From Bradyrhizobium manausense (GTDB taxonomy: Bacteria; Pseudomonadota; Alphaproteobacteria; Rhizobiales; Xanthobacteraceae): a stretch of 64,000 bases of DNA. Positions 47,606 through 57,440 of the stretch are shown here, piece by piece. The stretch lies in contig NZ_JAFCJI010000001.1 of assembly GCF_018131105.1 (NCBI RefSeq), positions 1,178,001-1,242,000 on the forward strand, given 5' to 3'. A program made the position numbers and the translations under genes. Numbering within the stretch: the stretch's first letter is position 1; every line of letters starts with the position of its first letter. The notes under the pieces were generated by a model. The model ran no database searches. It was not told where the DNA came from and saw only the letters and a program-made list of their open reading frames with translations.

Positions 47606-48114
47606 TGGCACAAGCGCACCCCAAGCCCGGCTTGCGGCCGTTCTTGCAGGCCGACGTGCCGATGCTGGCCGCGATCTTCGCTGCGAGCATCGGTGAGCTG
47701 ACCGGTGACGACTACACCGAGGCGCAGCAGGAAGCCTGGATGGCGTCGGCCGACACCGAGGAGTTCGGCAAGCGGCTGGCGTCCGACCTGACGCTGATCG
47801 CCACGCTCGACGGCTCGCCCGTGGGCTTCGCCTCGCTGCGCGGCGCCGATCATATCCGCATGCTCTATGTGCATCCGGCTGTGAGCCGTCAGGGCATCGC
47901 GACCATGCTCGTTGACGCACTGGAGAAGCTTGCGGGCGGCCGCGGCGCTGCGGCGCTCACGGTCGATGCCAGCGACACCGCGCAAAACTTTTTCGCCAAG
48001 CGCGGCTATACCGCCCAGCAGCGCAACAGTGTCACCATCAACGACGAATGGCTCGCCAACACCACCATGAAAAAGACGCTCGGCAGCGGACCCGCGTCGG
48101 GAGCGCTGCAATGA
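47605..48114 (+). CDS. GNAT-family N-acetyltransferase
   Basis: 169 residues. Acetyl-CoA-binding motif A appears as LYVHPAVSRQGIATMLVDALEKLA at about 91-114, with the preceding strand GFASLRGADHIRM. It acetylates an amine of unknown identity. ATG 47605 overlaps the cysS stop, and its own stop region overlaps the cimA start by four bases, so all three are translated together. Confidence 0.86.
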   Translation: MAQAHPKPGLRPFLQADVPMLAAIFAASIGELTGDDYTEAQQEAWMASADTEEFGKRLASDLTLIATLDGSPVGFASLRGADHIRMLYVHPAVSRQGIATMLVDALEKLAGGRGAAALTVDASDTAQNFFAKRGYTAQQRNSVTINDEWLANTTMKKTLGSGPASGALQ

Positions 48115-49709
48115 GCAAGGAGCGTCTTTATCTCTTCGACACCACGCTGCGGGACGGCGCGCAGACCAACGGCGTCGATTTCACGCTGACCGACAAACAG
48201 GCCATCGCGGCGATGCTCGACGATCTCGGCATCGACTATGTCGAGGGCGGCTATCCCGGCGCCAATCCGCTCGATACGGAGTTTTTCGGCAGCAGGCCGA
48301 AGCTCAGCCACGCGCGCTTCACCGCTTTCGGCATGACGCGGCGGGCAGGGCGCTCGGTCTCCAACGATCCCGGTGTCGCCGGGCTGCTGGAAGCCAAGGC
48401 CGATGCAATCTGCTTTGTTGCGAAGTCCTCGGCGTATCAGGTGCGCGTGGCACTGGAGACGACGAAGGAGGAAAACCTCGCCTCGATCCGCGACAGCGTC
48501 GCGGCCGCGAAGGCTGCGGGTCGCGAGGTCATGCTCGACTGCGAGCACTTTTTCGACGGCTACAAGGAAGATGCGAGTTTTGCGCTGGCCTGCGCCAAGG
48601 CCGCCTATGAGGCCGGTGCCCGCTGGGTAGTCCTGTGCGACACCAATGGCGGCACCATGCCAAACGAGGTCGAGGCCATCGTCGCCGAGGTGACGAAGCA
48701 CATCCCCGGCGATCACGTCGGCATCCACGCCCATAACGACACCGAGCAGGCGGTAGCGAACTCGCTCGCGGCTGTGCGTGCCGGCGCTCGGCAGATCCAG
48801 GGCACGCTGAACGGGCTCGGCGAGCGCTGCGGCAACGCCAATCTCTGTTCGCTGATTCCGACGCTGAAATTGAAGAAGGAGTTTTCGGACGCCTTCGAGA
48901 TCTCCGTCACGCCGGAGAATCTGGCGACGCTCGTCAAGGTCTCGCGCACGCTCGACGACATGCTCAATCGCGTACCGAACCGGCATGCGGCGTACGTCGG
49001 CGAGAGCGCCTTCGTCACCAAGACCGGCATCCACGCCTCCGCCGTGATGAAGGATCCGCAGACCTATGAGCATGTGCTGCCGGAGACGGTCGGCAATCAT
49101 CGCAAGGTGCTGGTCTCGGACCAGGCCGGCCGCTCCAATGTCATCGCCGAGCTCGATCGCGCCGGAATCGCTTACGAAAAGAGCGATCCGAAGCTGACCC
49201 GGCTGGTCGAGGAGTTGAAGGAGCGCGAGGCTCAGGGCTACGCCTATGAATCCGCCAACGCCTCGTTCGATCTGCTGGCGCGACGGACTCTCGGCAAGGT
49301 CCCGCATTATTTCGAGGTCGAGCAATTCGACGTCAATGTCGAGCAGCGCTACAATTCGCATGGCGAGCGTGTCACCGTGGCGCTCGCCGTGGTCAAGGTC
49401 GACGTCGCCGGTGAGCATCTGATCTCGGCGGCCGAAGGCAACGGCCCCGTCAACGCGCTCGACGTCGCGCTGCGCAAGGACCTCGGCAAGTACCAGAAGT
49501 ACATCGAGGGCCTGACGCTGATCGACTACCGCGTGCGTATCCTCAATGGCGGCACCGGCGCGGTCACGCGCGTGCTGATCGAGAGCGAGGACGAGAACGG
49601 CGATCGCTGGACCACGGTCGGCGTGTCCCCGAACATCATCGACGCCTCGTTCCAGGCGCTGATGGATTCGGTGATCTACAAGCTCGTGAAATCGGGCGCG
49701 CCGGCGTAG
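48111..49709 (+). CDS. cimA: Citramalate synthase
   Basis: Condenses pyruvate and acetyl-CoA to (R)-citramalate, the threonine-independent route to 2-oxobutyrate for isoleucine. HMGL-like barrel with FDTTLRDGAQT (metal site, residues 9-19), HAHNDTEQAVANSL (zinc His pair near 204) and GIHASAV; residues 380-530 are the LeuA-type allosteric domain. 532 residues matches the CimA type rather than 2-isopropylmalate synthase. Starts within the end of the GNAT gene. Confidence 0.92.
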   Translation: MSKERLYLFDTTLRDGAQTNGVDFTLTDKQAIAAMLDDLGIDYVEGGYPGANPLDTEFFGSRPKLSHARFTAFGMTRRAGRSVSNDPGVAGLLEAKADAICFVAKSSAYQVRVALETTKEENLASIRDSVAAAKAAGREVMLDCEHFFDGYKEDASFALACAKAAYEAGARWVVLCDTNGGTMPNEVEAIVAEVTKHIPGDHVGIHAHNDTEQAVANSLAAVRAGARQIQGTLNGLGERCGNANLCSLIPTLKLKKEFSDAFEISVTPENLATLVKVSRTLDDMLNRVPNRHAAYVGESAFVTKTGIHASAVMKDPQTYEHVLPETVGNHRKVLVSDQAGRSNVIAELDRAGIAYEKSDPKLTRLVEELKEREAQGYAYESANASFDLLARRTLGKVPHYFEVEQFDVNVEQRYNSHGERVTVALAVVKVDVAGEHLISAAEGNGPVNALDVALRKDLGKYQKYIEGLTLIDYRVRILNGGTGAVTRVLIESEDENGDRWTTVGVSPNIIDASFQALMDSVIYKLVKSGAPA

Positions 49710-49747
49710 GCTGCTGCGGTGGTGGTACCGGCGCCGTTACAGGGGCC

Positions 49748-49832
49748 GTCATTGCGAGCGAAGCGAAGCAATCCAGAATCTCTCCGCGGGGACAGTCTGG
49801 ATTGCTTCGTCGCAAGTGCTCCTCGCGATGAC
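49748..49832. repeat. Long palindromic intergenic repeat, copy 2
   Basis: Left arm GTCATTGCGAGCGAAGCGAAGCAATCCAG in parts, centre AATCTCTCCGCGGGGACAGT, right arm CTGGATTGCTTCGTCGC followed by an insertion of a few bases and CTCGCGATGAC. Same core as 25349-25426. Located 38 bases after cimA. Confidence 0.85.
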
Positions 49833-49852
49833 GTGGAGAGGGAAGCCAAGGC

Positions 49853-50230
49853 ATGATCGACCACATCTCCGTCGGCGTCAGCGATCTCGAACGCTCCGCC
49901 AAATTCTACGAAGCCGCGCTCGCTGCCCTCGGCCTCACGCGCCTCGTGGCGCGCCCGCGCACGATCGGCTTCGGCAAGACCTACCCGGAGTTCTGGATCA
50001 ACTTACGCGAAGCGATGCCGCATGTGCCGCCGGAGAGCGGCACGCATATCTGCCTGCGGGCAAAAACAACGGCCGAGGTCGATGCATTCTATGCCGCAGC
50101 ACTTGCGACCGGCGGCGCATCCGACGGCGCACCGGGCATCCGCCCGCATGATCGCGTCCGCTACTACGCGGCCTTCGTCCTCGACCCCGATGGTAACCGG
50201 ATCGAGGCAGTGACGTTTCCGCAGGACTGA
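49853..50230 (+). CDS. VOC family protein
   Basis: 125 residues. MIDHISVGVSDLERSAKFYEAALAALGL is the typical first VOC half (metal His near residue 4); the second half ends FVLDPDGNRIEAV with the metal Glu. Resembles small glyoxalase-like proteins; substrate unknown. It starts 20 bases after a palindromic repeat and its stop abuts the LOG gene on the other strand. Confidence 0.83.
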   Translation: MIDHISVGVSDLERSAKFYEAALAALGLTRLVARPRTIGFGKTYPEFWINLREAMPHVPPESGTHICLRAKTTAEVDAFYAAALATGGASDGAPGIRPHDRVRYYAAFVLDPDGNRIEAVTFPQD

Positions 50231-50836
50231 TTACAGCTTGCGCGCGACGTCAGGGGCGAGCTGCTTTTCCGCCTCGGCAATCTGGGCCGCCGCCGACTTC
50301 AGCTTCGGCAGGATGTCCTCGACGCGATCGGCCTTGAGGATATCGACGGAAAGGCCGGCGCGGATGAACTCGGTCTGGCGCATGTGCGACAGCAGCGAGA
50401 ACAGCGGCTCCCAGAAATTGTCGAAGTTGGCGAGCAGCACCGGCTTGGCGTGACGGCCAAGCTGCTTCCAGGTCAACTGCTCGACCAGCTCCTCCAGCGT
50501 GCCGACACCGCCCGGCAACGCCACGAACGCGTCGGAACGCTCGAACATCAGCCGCTTGCGCTCGTGCATGTCGGGGGTGACGATCATTTCCTGCACCCGG
50601 GTCAGCGCGTTCTCGCGCTTGCGCAGGAATTCAGGAATGATGCCGGTGACGGTGCCGCCGTGATCCAGCACGGAGGTCGCGACCGAGCCCATCAGGCCAA
50701 GCGAGCCGCCGCCATAGACAAGCCGGATGTTGTTCTCGGCGAGCGCCTTGCCGAACGCCTTGGCGCCTTCGGTGAAGTGGGGGTTGGTTCCGGGACCGGA
50801 GCCGCAATAGACACAGACAGTTTTGATCGTGCTCAT
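50231..50836 (-). CDS. LOG-family (cytokinin riboside 5'-monophosphate phosphoribohydrolase-like) protein
   Basis: 201 residues with the paired LOG motifs GGGSLGLMG (about 42-50) and PGGVGTLEELVEQLTW with its Glu (about 108-123). LOG enzymes cleave nucleotide 5'-monophosphates to free base and ribose phosphate; plant-associated rhizobia may use this for cytokinin, but most bacterial members serve nucleotide turnover. It was long mislabelled lysine decarboxylase. ATG 50836; ATG 50845 adds three residues. Confidence 0.88.
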   Translation of the reverse strand: MSTIKTVCVYCGSGPGTNPHFTEGAKAFGKALAENNIRLVYGGGSLGLMGSVATSVLDHGGTVTGIIPEFLRKRENALTRVQEMIVTPDMHERKRLMFERSDAFVALPGGVGTLEELVEQLTWKQLGRHAKPVLLANFDNFWEPLFSLLSHMRQTEFIRAGLSVDILKADRVEDILPKLKSAAAQIAEAEKQLAPDVARKL

Positions 50837-51037
50837 TGGTGCCATGATGCATTGCAGCGAAGGGGCGTCAAGCCCCTCAGATGATTCGCGTCACCCGGGA
50901 ATCTACCGGTAAACGACGACAAACAATCGAAGATTCGCCATCTGGCGGGGTGCGCTTCGGCCGGGAAGCTTCTATATGACGAGCGAAAATCGCAAATCGC
51001 ACCGCGCCCGCATCCGGCGGGCCTTTCAGGTTTCTTG

Positions 51038-52993
51038 ATGAGCCCACCCCCTTCGCCAGACGTCCCCGACGTGCCCGATCAATCCGGCGGACCGCTGGAG
51101 CGGGCCACCCTGATGGGCACGCTGGCGCATCTGTGGCCCTATATCTGGCCGGGCGACCGTTTCGACCTGAAGATGCGGGTGGTCTGGTCGATGGTGCTGC
51201 TGCTCGCCGCCAAGCTGATCACGCTGACGGTGCCGTTCAGCTTCAAATGGGCGACGGACGCGCTCACGGGCGCCAATACCGCGCCGGTGCAGGCAGGCAA
51301 CTGGCATCTCTGGGTGGTCGCATCGCCCTTGCTGCTCACCGCGAGCTACGGCGTCATGCGCATCGTGATGGCGGTGCTGACGCAATGGCGCGACGGCATC
51401 TTTGCCCGCGTCGCCATGCATGCGGTGCGCAAGCTCGCCACCATCACCTTCGTCCACATGCACGAACTGTCGCTGCGCTTTCATCTCGAGCGCAAGACCG
51501 GCGGACTGACGCGCGTGCTCGAGCGCGGCCGCGAGGGCATCGAGGTCATCGTGCGCATGGTGATCCTGCAGCTGATCCCGACCATCGTCGAGGTCACGCT
51601 GCTGATGGCTGTGCTGCTCTGGCAGTTCGATTGGCGCTACGTGGTCGCGACCCTGATCACGGTCACACTCTACATGTACTACACCTACATCGCGACCGAG
51701 TGGCGGATCGGCATTCGCCGCAAGATGAACGATTCCGACACCGAGGCGAACACGAAGGCGATCGACTCGCTGCTCAACTACGAGACCGTCAAGTATTTCA
51801 GCGCCGAGGCCCGCGAGGCGCAGCGCTACGACAAGTCAGTCGCGCGCTACGAGGAGGCGAGCGTTCACACCTACACCTCGCTCGCGGTGCTCAACACCGG
51901 CCAGGCCGTGATCTTCACCCTGGGTCTGACCGCGACCATGCTGATGTGCGCGATCGGCGTGCGCAACGGCACCAACACGGTCGGCGATTTCGTGCTGGTC
52001 AACGCCATGATGATCCAGCTCTACCAGCCGCTGAATTTCATGGGCATGGTCTATCGCGAGATCAAGCAGGCGATCATCGACATCGAGAAGATGTTCAATG
52101 TGATCGGCCGCGAGGCGGAGATCAAGGACGTCCCCAGTGCGCAGCCGCTGGCAGTCTCTGCCGGCACGGTGCGCTTTGAGGACGTGCGCTTTGCCTATGA
52201 GCCGACGCGACCGATCCTGAAAGGCATCAGCTTCGAAGTGCCGGCCGGCAAGACGGTCGCAATCGTCGGCCCGTCGGGTGCGGGCAAGTCGACCATCTCG
52301 CGTCTGCTGTTCCGTCTCTACGACATCTCCGGCGGCAAGATCCTGATCGACGGGCAGGACATCCGCGAGGTCACGCAGGCAAGCTTGCGTGCCTCGATCG
52401 GCATGGTGCCGCAGGACACGGTGCTGTTCAACGATACCATCCGCTACAACATCCGCTACGGGCGCTGGGACGCCAGCGATGCCGAGGTCGAGGAAGCCGC
52501 GAGCTTGGCGCAGATCGACCATTTCATCCGCATGTCGCCGATGGGCTACGAGACCCAGGTCGGCGAGCGCGGCCTGAAACTGTCGGGCGGCGAGAAGCAG
52601 CGCGTCGCGATCGCGCGCACGGTATTGAAGGCGCCGCCGATCCTGGTGCTTGATGAGGCGACCTCGGCGCTCGATACCCACACCGAGCACGAAATCCAGG
52701 GCGCGCTCGATCGAGTCGCCAAGAATCGCACCTCGCTGGTGATCGCGCACCGCCTCTCGACCATCGTCGGCGCCGACGAAATCATCGTGCTGGACCAGGG
52801 CCGCATCGCCGAGCGCGGCACCCATGCCAGCCTGCTCGCGCAGGGCGGTCTCTACGCCAGCATGTGGAATAGGCAGCGCGAGGCCGAGGCAGCGCGCGAG
52901 AAACTGGCCCGGATGGCTGACAGCAGCGAGGCGCCCAACCGGCAGCCGCCGCCGGTCGAGGACGCCCTCACGGCGCAGGCGGCCGCGGAGTGA
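51038..52993 (+). CDS. Atm1-type ABC transporter (permease + ATPase)
   Basis: A 651-residue half-transporter that dimerises in the inner membrane. Six membrane segments lie in the first 330 residues, including DTEANTKAIDSLLNYETVKYFSAE read in parts near 225-245, hallmark of mitochondrial Atm1/bacterial NaAtm1 glutathione-derivative and heavy-metal exporters. The ATPase domain has GPSGAGKST (Walker A near 415), LSGGEKQRVAIAR (signature) and LVLDEATSALD (Walker B). ATG 51038 is the start; a TTG lies one codon upstream. Confidence 0.93.
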   Translation: MSPPPSPDVPDVPDQSGGPLERATLMGTLAHLWPYIWPGDRFDLKMRVVWSMVLLLAAKLITLTVPFSFKWATDALTGANTAPVQAGNWHLWVVASPLLLTASYGVMRIVMAVLTQWRDGIFARVAMHAVRKLATITFVHMHELSLRFHLERKTGGLTRVLERGREGIEVIVRMVILQLIPTIVEVTLLMAVLLWQFDWRYVVATLITVTLYMYYTYIATEWRIGIRRKMNDSDTEANTKAIDSLLNYETVKYFSAEAREAQRYDKSVARYEEASVHTYTSLAVLNTGQAVIFTLGLTATMLMCAIGVRNGTNTVGDFVLVNAMMIQLYQPLNFMGMVYREIKQAIIDIEKMFNVIGREAEIKDVPSAQPLAVSAGTVRFEDVRFAYEPTRPILKGISFEVPAGKTVAIVGPSGAGKSTISRLLFRLYDISGGKILIDGQDIREVTQASLRASIGMVPQDTVLFNDTIRYNIRYGRWDASDAEVEEAASLAQIDHFIRMSPMGYETQVGERGLKLSGGEKQRVAIARTVLKAPPILVLDEATSALDTHTEHEIQGALDRVAKNRTSLVIAHRLSTIVGADEIIVLDQGRIAERGTHASLLAQGGLYASMWNRQREAEAAREKLARMADSSEAPNRQPPPVEDALTAQAAAE

Positions 52994-53077
52994 GCTTGTC
53001 TCCGGTCCCAACTCTGGCCTAAACAACCCCGGAGCGCGAGACGATCCGCGCCATCAACCCCTGAGCGGCAGATAGCG

Positions 53078-53776
53078 ATGTCCATTCTCGATTCGATCCA
53101 GCGTCAGATCCCGCCGATTCACAAGGAGGGCTATCCCTTCATCGGCGGCTTCGCACTGGCAAGCCTGGTCCTGTTCTGGCTGTGGTCGCCGCTGGGATGG
53201 ATCGGCACGATCCTCACCGTGTGGTGCGCGCTGTTCTTCCGCGATCCCATGCGCGTGACGCCGCAGCGCGACGGCCTCGTGGTGTCGCCCGCCGACGGGC
53301 GCGTCTCGATGATCACCATGGCGCTGCCGCCGGCCGAGCTTGGGCTCGGCGACCGGCCGCTGCCGCGCATCTCGGTGTTCATGAGCGTGTTCAACTGCCA
53401 TGTGAACCGCAGCCCGATCGCGGGCAGGGTGGACCGCATCGCCTATCGGCCAGGCCTGTTCATCAATGCCGAGCTCGACAAGGCGAGCGAGGACAATGAG
53501 CGCAATTCGCTTGTGATCTCGACGCCGCAGGGCCGCATCGGCGTGATCCAGATCGCGGGCCTCGTTGCCAAGCGCATCGTGTGCTTCGTCAAGGAGGGGC
53601 AGGCGGTCGGCGCCGGTGAGCGGTTCGGCTTGATCCGCTTCGGCTCGCGGCTCGACGTCTATCTGCCTGTCGGCACCAAGGCGTTGGTCTCGGAAGGGCA
53701 GACCGCGATCGCCGGTGAGACGATCCTGGCCGATCTCACCGGGGACGACCCGAATCGCGCCTACCGCGCCAGTTAA
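53078..53776 (+). CDS. psd: Phosphatidylserine decarboxylase
   Basis: Makes phosphatidylethanolamine. 232 residues, the short PSD-A type. N-terminal membrane segment near 22-50 ([18 protein letters not shown]), SPADGRV near 70, [14 protein letters not shown] near 100-113, and the autocleavage site [11 protein letters not shown] with Ser190, where pyruvoyl is formed. It sits 87 bases upstream of pssA, which makes its substrate, so both work in one pathway. Confidence 0.94.
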   Translation: MSILDSIQRQIPPIHKEGYPFIGGFALASLVLFWLWSPLGWIGTILTVWCALFFRDPMRVTPQRDGLVVSPADGRVSMITMALPPAELGLGDRPLPRISVFMSVFNCHVNRSPIAGRVDRIAYRPGLFINAELDKASEDNERNSLVISTPQGRIGVIQIAGLVAKRIVCFVKEGQAVGAGERFGLIRFGSRLDVYLPVGTKALVSEGQTAIAGETILADLTGDDPNRAYRAS

Positions 53777-53863
53777 CCCGGAAGCCCGTGTTGGGGGCCT
53801 TCCGCCGCAATGGCGGAGAGCGGCACGGCTTGCTATATCTCGCCTGCAGGTGAGGACGAGCCA

Positions 53864-54745
53864 ATGACGCCCTACGACGAGAGAGATCCCGACCTTCGCC
53901 GCCGGCGGTTCCGCCCGATCCCGGTGCGCATGCTGGTGCCCAACGTCATCACCCTGCTGGCGATCTGCGCCGGCTTGACTTCGATCCGGCTGTCGATCGA
54001 GGGGCGGATGGCGCTCGCCGTCTACGCCATCGTGTTCGCGGCCGCGCTCGACGGCATCGATGGCCGTGTCGCGCGCCTGATCAAGGGCCAGTCCAAGTTC
54101 GGCGCCGAGCTCGACAGCCTCGCCGACTTCGTCAATTTCGGCGTCGCCCCTGGCCTGATGCTGTACTTCTGGCAGTTGCACGAGCTCGGCAATGCGGGCT
54201 GGATCGCCGCGATGGTGTTTGCGATCTCCGGCGGCTTGCGGCTCGCGCGCTTCAACGCCACCATGGACGATCCGAACAAGCCTGCTTTCGCCGCCAATTT
54301 CTTCACCGGCGTGCCGGCGCCGGCCGGCGCCATCACCGTGCTGCTGCCGATCTATGCTGCGTTCCTCGATCTCGGCCGCGTGCCCGCCGCTTTGACCGCA
54401 GCCTATACGCTGCTGATCGCCTTCCTGATGGTCTCGCGGCTACCGGTATTCTCCGGCAAGACCAAGCGGATGCGCGTGTCGCCAGAACTGGTGCTGCCCG
54501 CTTTCGTCGCGGTGGTTGTCTTCATTGCGATCCTGATTGCCTATCCCTGGCATGTGCTGTCGGTCGGTACGGCGCTGTACCTGCTTGGCCTGCCCCTCGG
54601 CTACAAATCCTATCGCGATCAGGCGCGTGCGATGGCTGGCCCTGCGCCTGCGAGCGATGAGGTCTCGTCACCGCCGTCGGCCCCGACCATGGCGAGCCTG
54701 TCTGAGCCGCCGCACGACGATGGCCGGCCCGGACGATTGCACTGA
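53864..54745 (+). CDS. pssA: CDP-diacylglycerol-serine O-phosphatidyltransferase
   Basis: Makes phosphatidylserine from CDP-diacylglycerol and serine. 293 residues; the CDP-alcohol phosphotransferase signature DGIDGRVARLIKGQSKFGAELDSLAD (D-G-x2-A-R-x8-G-x3-D-x3-D, read in parts) is at about 65-90, with several membrane segments after it and a proline/serine-rich tail. ATG 53864 is used; the frame extends upstream without SD. Functions with psd. Confidence 0.93.
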   Translation: MTPYDERDPDLRRRRFRPIPVRMLVPNVITLLAICAGLTSIRLSIEGRMALAVYAIVFAAALDGIDGRVARLIKGQSKFGAELDSLADFVNFGVAPGLMLYFWQLHELGNAGWIAAMVFAISGGLRLARFNATMDDPNKPAFAANFFTGVPAPAGAITVLLPIYAAFLDLGRVPAALTAAYTLLIAFLMVSRLPVFSGKTKRMRVSPELVLPAFVAVVVFIAILIAYPWHVLSVGTALYLLGLPLGYKSYRDQARAMAGPAPASDEVSSPPSAPTMASLSEPPHDDGRPGRLH

Positions 54746-54867
54746 GCGATCGCATGCGGATATCTGCCATGAGGGCGCCTGAGTTGGGTTGAGGCCTGAT
54801 CTCGGCTATATCGCCCAGTGCCGGCGGCACCGCGTCAACAGCGGCCGCCAATCTGGGAGAGAACGCC

Positions 54868-55587
54868 GTGACCAAATCCGCGACCGGGCCGCTGCCCGCT
54901 TCCGTCATCGAAGCGCTGGGCCGCTACGACACACCGACGATCTGCAACGCCATGGAGGTCATCGCACCGGAGCGGCGGTTGATCGGTTTCACCACCAAGC
55001 AATTGGTCTGCCCGTTTCCCGAGCTGCCGCCGATGGTCGGCTATGCCCGCACGGTCACGATCCGCGCGGTACAGAAATCCCCACTGCCGGCGGCGGAACA
55101 GGCCAAGCGTCGCATCGAGTATTATGAATATGTCGGCACCGGCCATGGTCCCCGTATCTCGGTGATCCAGGACGTCGACGGCCCCGACATCGGCTATGGC
55201 GCATTCTGGGGCGAGGTGCAAAGCAACGTCCACAAGGCGCTCGGCTGTCTCGGCGTCGTCACCGACGGTTCGATCCGCGACGTCCCGCAATGGGCGCCGG
55301 GCTTTCAGGCGCTGGCCGGCTCGTATGGTCCGTCGCATGCGTGGGTGCACGCGGAAAGCTTTGGCGGGCAGGTCCGTGTCGCCGGCATGACGGTGAATTC
55401 CGACGACCTGATCCACGCCGACCGGCATGGCGCCATCGTGATTCCGCTCGATCTTGCGGCAAAACTCCCGGAAGCCGCCGAGCTCTGTGGCCGCCGCGAG
55501 ACGCCGATCCTCGAGATCGCGCGCAGCCCCGACTTCTCGCTGGAGAAGCTCAAGGCCGCGCTGAAGCGCTCGGCGGAGATTCATTGA
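54868..55587 (+). CDS. RraA-like aldolase/demethylmenaquinone methyltransferase family protein
   Basis: 239 residues. RraA fold with YDTPTICNAMEV near the N-terminus and the active-site block GVVTDGSIRDVPQW near 127-140 (Arg and Asp), as in 4-hydroxy-4-methyl-2-oxoglutarate aldolases that split 4-carboxy-4-hydroxy-2-oxoadipate. Also related to the RNase E regulator RraA, which lacks this activity. GTG 54868 with GGGAGAG before it. Followed by an SDR gene 16 bases downstream. Confidence 0.82.
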   Translation: MTKSATGPLPASVIEALGRYDTPTICNAMEVIAPERRLIGFTTKQLVCPFPELPPMVGYARTVTIRAVQKSPLPAAEQAKRRIEYYEYVGTGHGPRISVIQDVDGPDIGYGAFWGEVQSNVHKALGCLGVVTDGSIRDVPQWAPGFQALAGSYGPSHAWVHAESFGGQVRVAGMTVNSDDLIHADRHGAIVIPLDLAAKLPEAAELCGRRETPILEIARSPDFSLEKLKAALKRSAEIH

Positions 55588-55603
55588 AGCGCGGAGCCAC
55601 GCC

Positions 55604-56428
55604 ATGGACATGCGCGGCAAGACGGTGCTGATCACGGGCTCGACGGACGGTGTCGGGCGCCATGTTGCAACCCGCCTTGCCGCCGAAGGCGCGAAGATCC
55701 TGATCCATGGCCGGAGTGCGGAGCGAGCCAAGACGCTGATCGACGAGATCGTGAAGGCCGGCGACATCGCGCCGACCTTCTATCAAGCCGATCTCTCCTC
55801 GATGGCCGGCACGCGCGAGCTTGCCGCGGCGGTGATCCGCGATCATCAGCGGCTCGATGTCTTCGTCAGCAATGCGGGCATCGGCTCGCAGAGCGATGGG
55901 CCGCAGCGGCAGGAGAGCCGCGACGGTCACGAGCTGCGCTTTGCCGTCAACTATCTCTCGGGCTTCCTGCTGGCCCATCTGCTGCTGCCGTCGTTGAGGG
56001 CCGGTGCGCCCGCGCGCATCGTCAACGTCGCTTCGCTCGGCCAGCATCCGATCGATTTCGACGACATCATGATCACGAAGGGCTACAGCGGCTCGCGCGC
56101 CTACGCGCAGAGCAAGCTGTCGCAGATCATGTTCACGATCGACCTCGCGGAGGAACTAAAGGGTGCCGGGATCACCGTGAACGCACTGCATCCGGCGACC
56201 TTCATGAACACCACGATGGTCCGTGCGGGCGGCATCACGCCGATCTCGACCGTGGAGCAGGGCGGCGCGGCGATCCTGCATCTCGTTGAGGGCGACGACG
56301 TCGCCGGCCGCAGCGGCCTGTTCTTCAACGGCATGAACGAGGCACGCGCCAATCCTCAGGCCTATGATGCCGCCGCGCGCAGGCGCCTGCGCACGCTCAG
56401 CCTGGAGCTGACCGGACTGTCGTCGTGA
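55604..56428 (+). CDS. Short-chain dehydrogenase/reductase
   Basis: 274 residues. NAD(P) loop TGSTDGVGRHVA (residues 11-22), NAGIG near 92, catalytic Ser in IVNVAS, and YAQSK near 165 (Tyr-x3-Lys). Substrate unknown. It resembles retinol-dehydrogenase-like SDRs in having a long C-terminal extension. Probably co-transcribed with the RraA-like gene. Confidence 0.88.
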   Translation: MDMRGKTVLITGSTDGVGRHVATRLAAEGAKILIHGRSAERAKTLIDEIVKAGDIAPTFYQADLSSMAGTRELAAAVIRDHQRLDVFVSNAGIGSQSDGPQRQESRDGHELRFAVNYLSGFLLAHLLLPSLRAGAPARIVNVASLGQHPIDFDDIMITKGYSGSRAYAQSKLSQIMFTIDLAEELKGAGITVNALHPATFMNTTMVRAGGITPISTVEQGGAAILHLVEGDDVAGRSGLFFNGMNEARANPQAYDAAARRRLRTLSLELTGLSS

Positions 56429-56643
56429 CGCGCCTCATTTATGGTTAGCAAAGCGTTGAAATCCGGGTTCGCAGGACGGCAAGGCCGCCGTTCTTTCGGC
56501 CCACGCGCGCCGCTCCGTCGCATCGGCTGAACTTAACCTTTACGCGGCTTTAAGGGCGGCGCTCTAGGGTTTCCAATGCGGTTCGGGGTTGGGCCGCACC
56601 ACCGGCCAGGATGGCCGTTGTCGCGTACGCGTTGGAGTCTCCC

Positions 56644-57417
56644 ATGGATATCATGACGAGCGTCGGCCTCGTGGCGGGCATTATCGTCATCGCGACGATG
56701 ATGCTGCTGGGTGGCGATCTTCACATGTTCGTCTCCGAACATGCGATGATCATCATCTTCGGTGGATCGACCGCCGCGACCATGATCCGCTTTCCGCTCT
56801 CGGCGCTGATGCACGGCCTGCCGCTCGGCGCCAAGTTCGCCTTCACCATGAGCCGTCTGTCGGCCCATGATCTCGTCGACGAACTCGCCCGCATCGCCGA
56901 GATTGCCCGCAAGCAGGGGCCGGTCGGCCTCGAAAAGGTCGAGACCGACGAGCCGTTCCTCGCCAAGGGCATCCGCTACGTCGCCGACGGCTACGACCTC
57001 GATTTCATCCGCGACAATCTCGAGCGCGATCGCGACAATTTCCTCATGCATCTGGACGAGGGCAGCAAGATCTATCGCGCCGTCGGCGATTGCGCCCCCG
57101 CCTTCGGCATGGTCGGCACGCTGATCGGCATGGTGCAGATGTTCGCCAACATGACCGATCCGTCCAAGCTCGGCCCGTTCATGGCGACCGCGCTGCTTGC
57201 GACGCTCTACGGCGCGCTTGTCGCCAACCTGTTCTGTATCCCGATCGCCGACAAGCTGCATGGCAAGCTGCTGGACGAAGAGACCAACCGCACCCTGATC
57301 ATCGACGGCATCTTGATGATCCGCGACTCCAAGAGCCCGACGCTCGTGCGCGAAATGCTGCTGGCCTACCTGCCGGAGAAGCATCGCCACGCCGAAGGCG
57401 AGCCGGTTCCGGCTTGA
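56644..57417 (+). CDS. motA: Flagellar stator protein MotA/PomA-type
   Basis: A 257-residue proton or sodium channel subunit with four membrane segments (about 5-25, 32-50, 155-175 and 185-205). The large cytoplasmic loop holds the charged residues that contact the rotor; GMVGTLIGMVQMF and GALVANLFCIPIADKL are the membrane halves. ATG 56644. motB follows 23 bases later. No other flagellar gene is present in the window. Confidence 0.9.
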   Translation: MDIMTSVGLVAGIIVIATMMLLGGDLHMFVSEHAMIIIFGGSTAATMIRFPLSALMHGLPLGAKFAFTMSRLSAHDLVDELARIAEIARKQGPVGLEKVETDEPFLAKGIRYVADGYDLDFIRDNLERDRDNFLMHLDEGSKIYRAVGDCAPAFGMVGTLIGMVQMFANMTDPSKLGPFMATALLATLYGALVANLFCIPIADKLHGKLLDEETNRTLIIDGILMIRDSKSPTLVREMLLAYLPEKHRHAEGEPVPA

Positions 57418-57440
57418 GGCCGGACGCCGGGATCTAGGTC

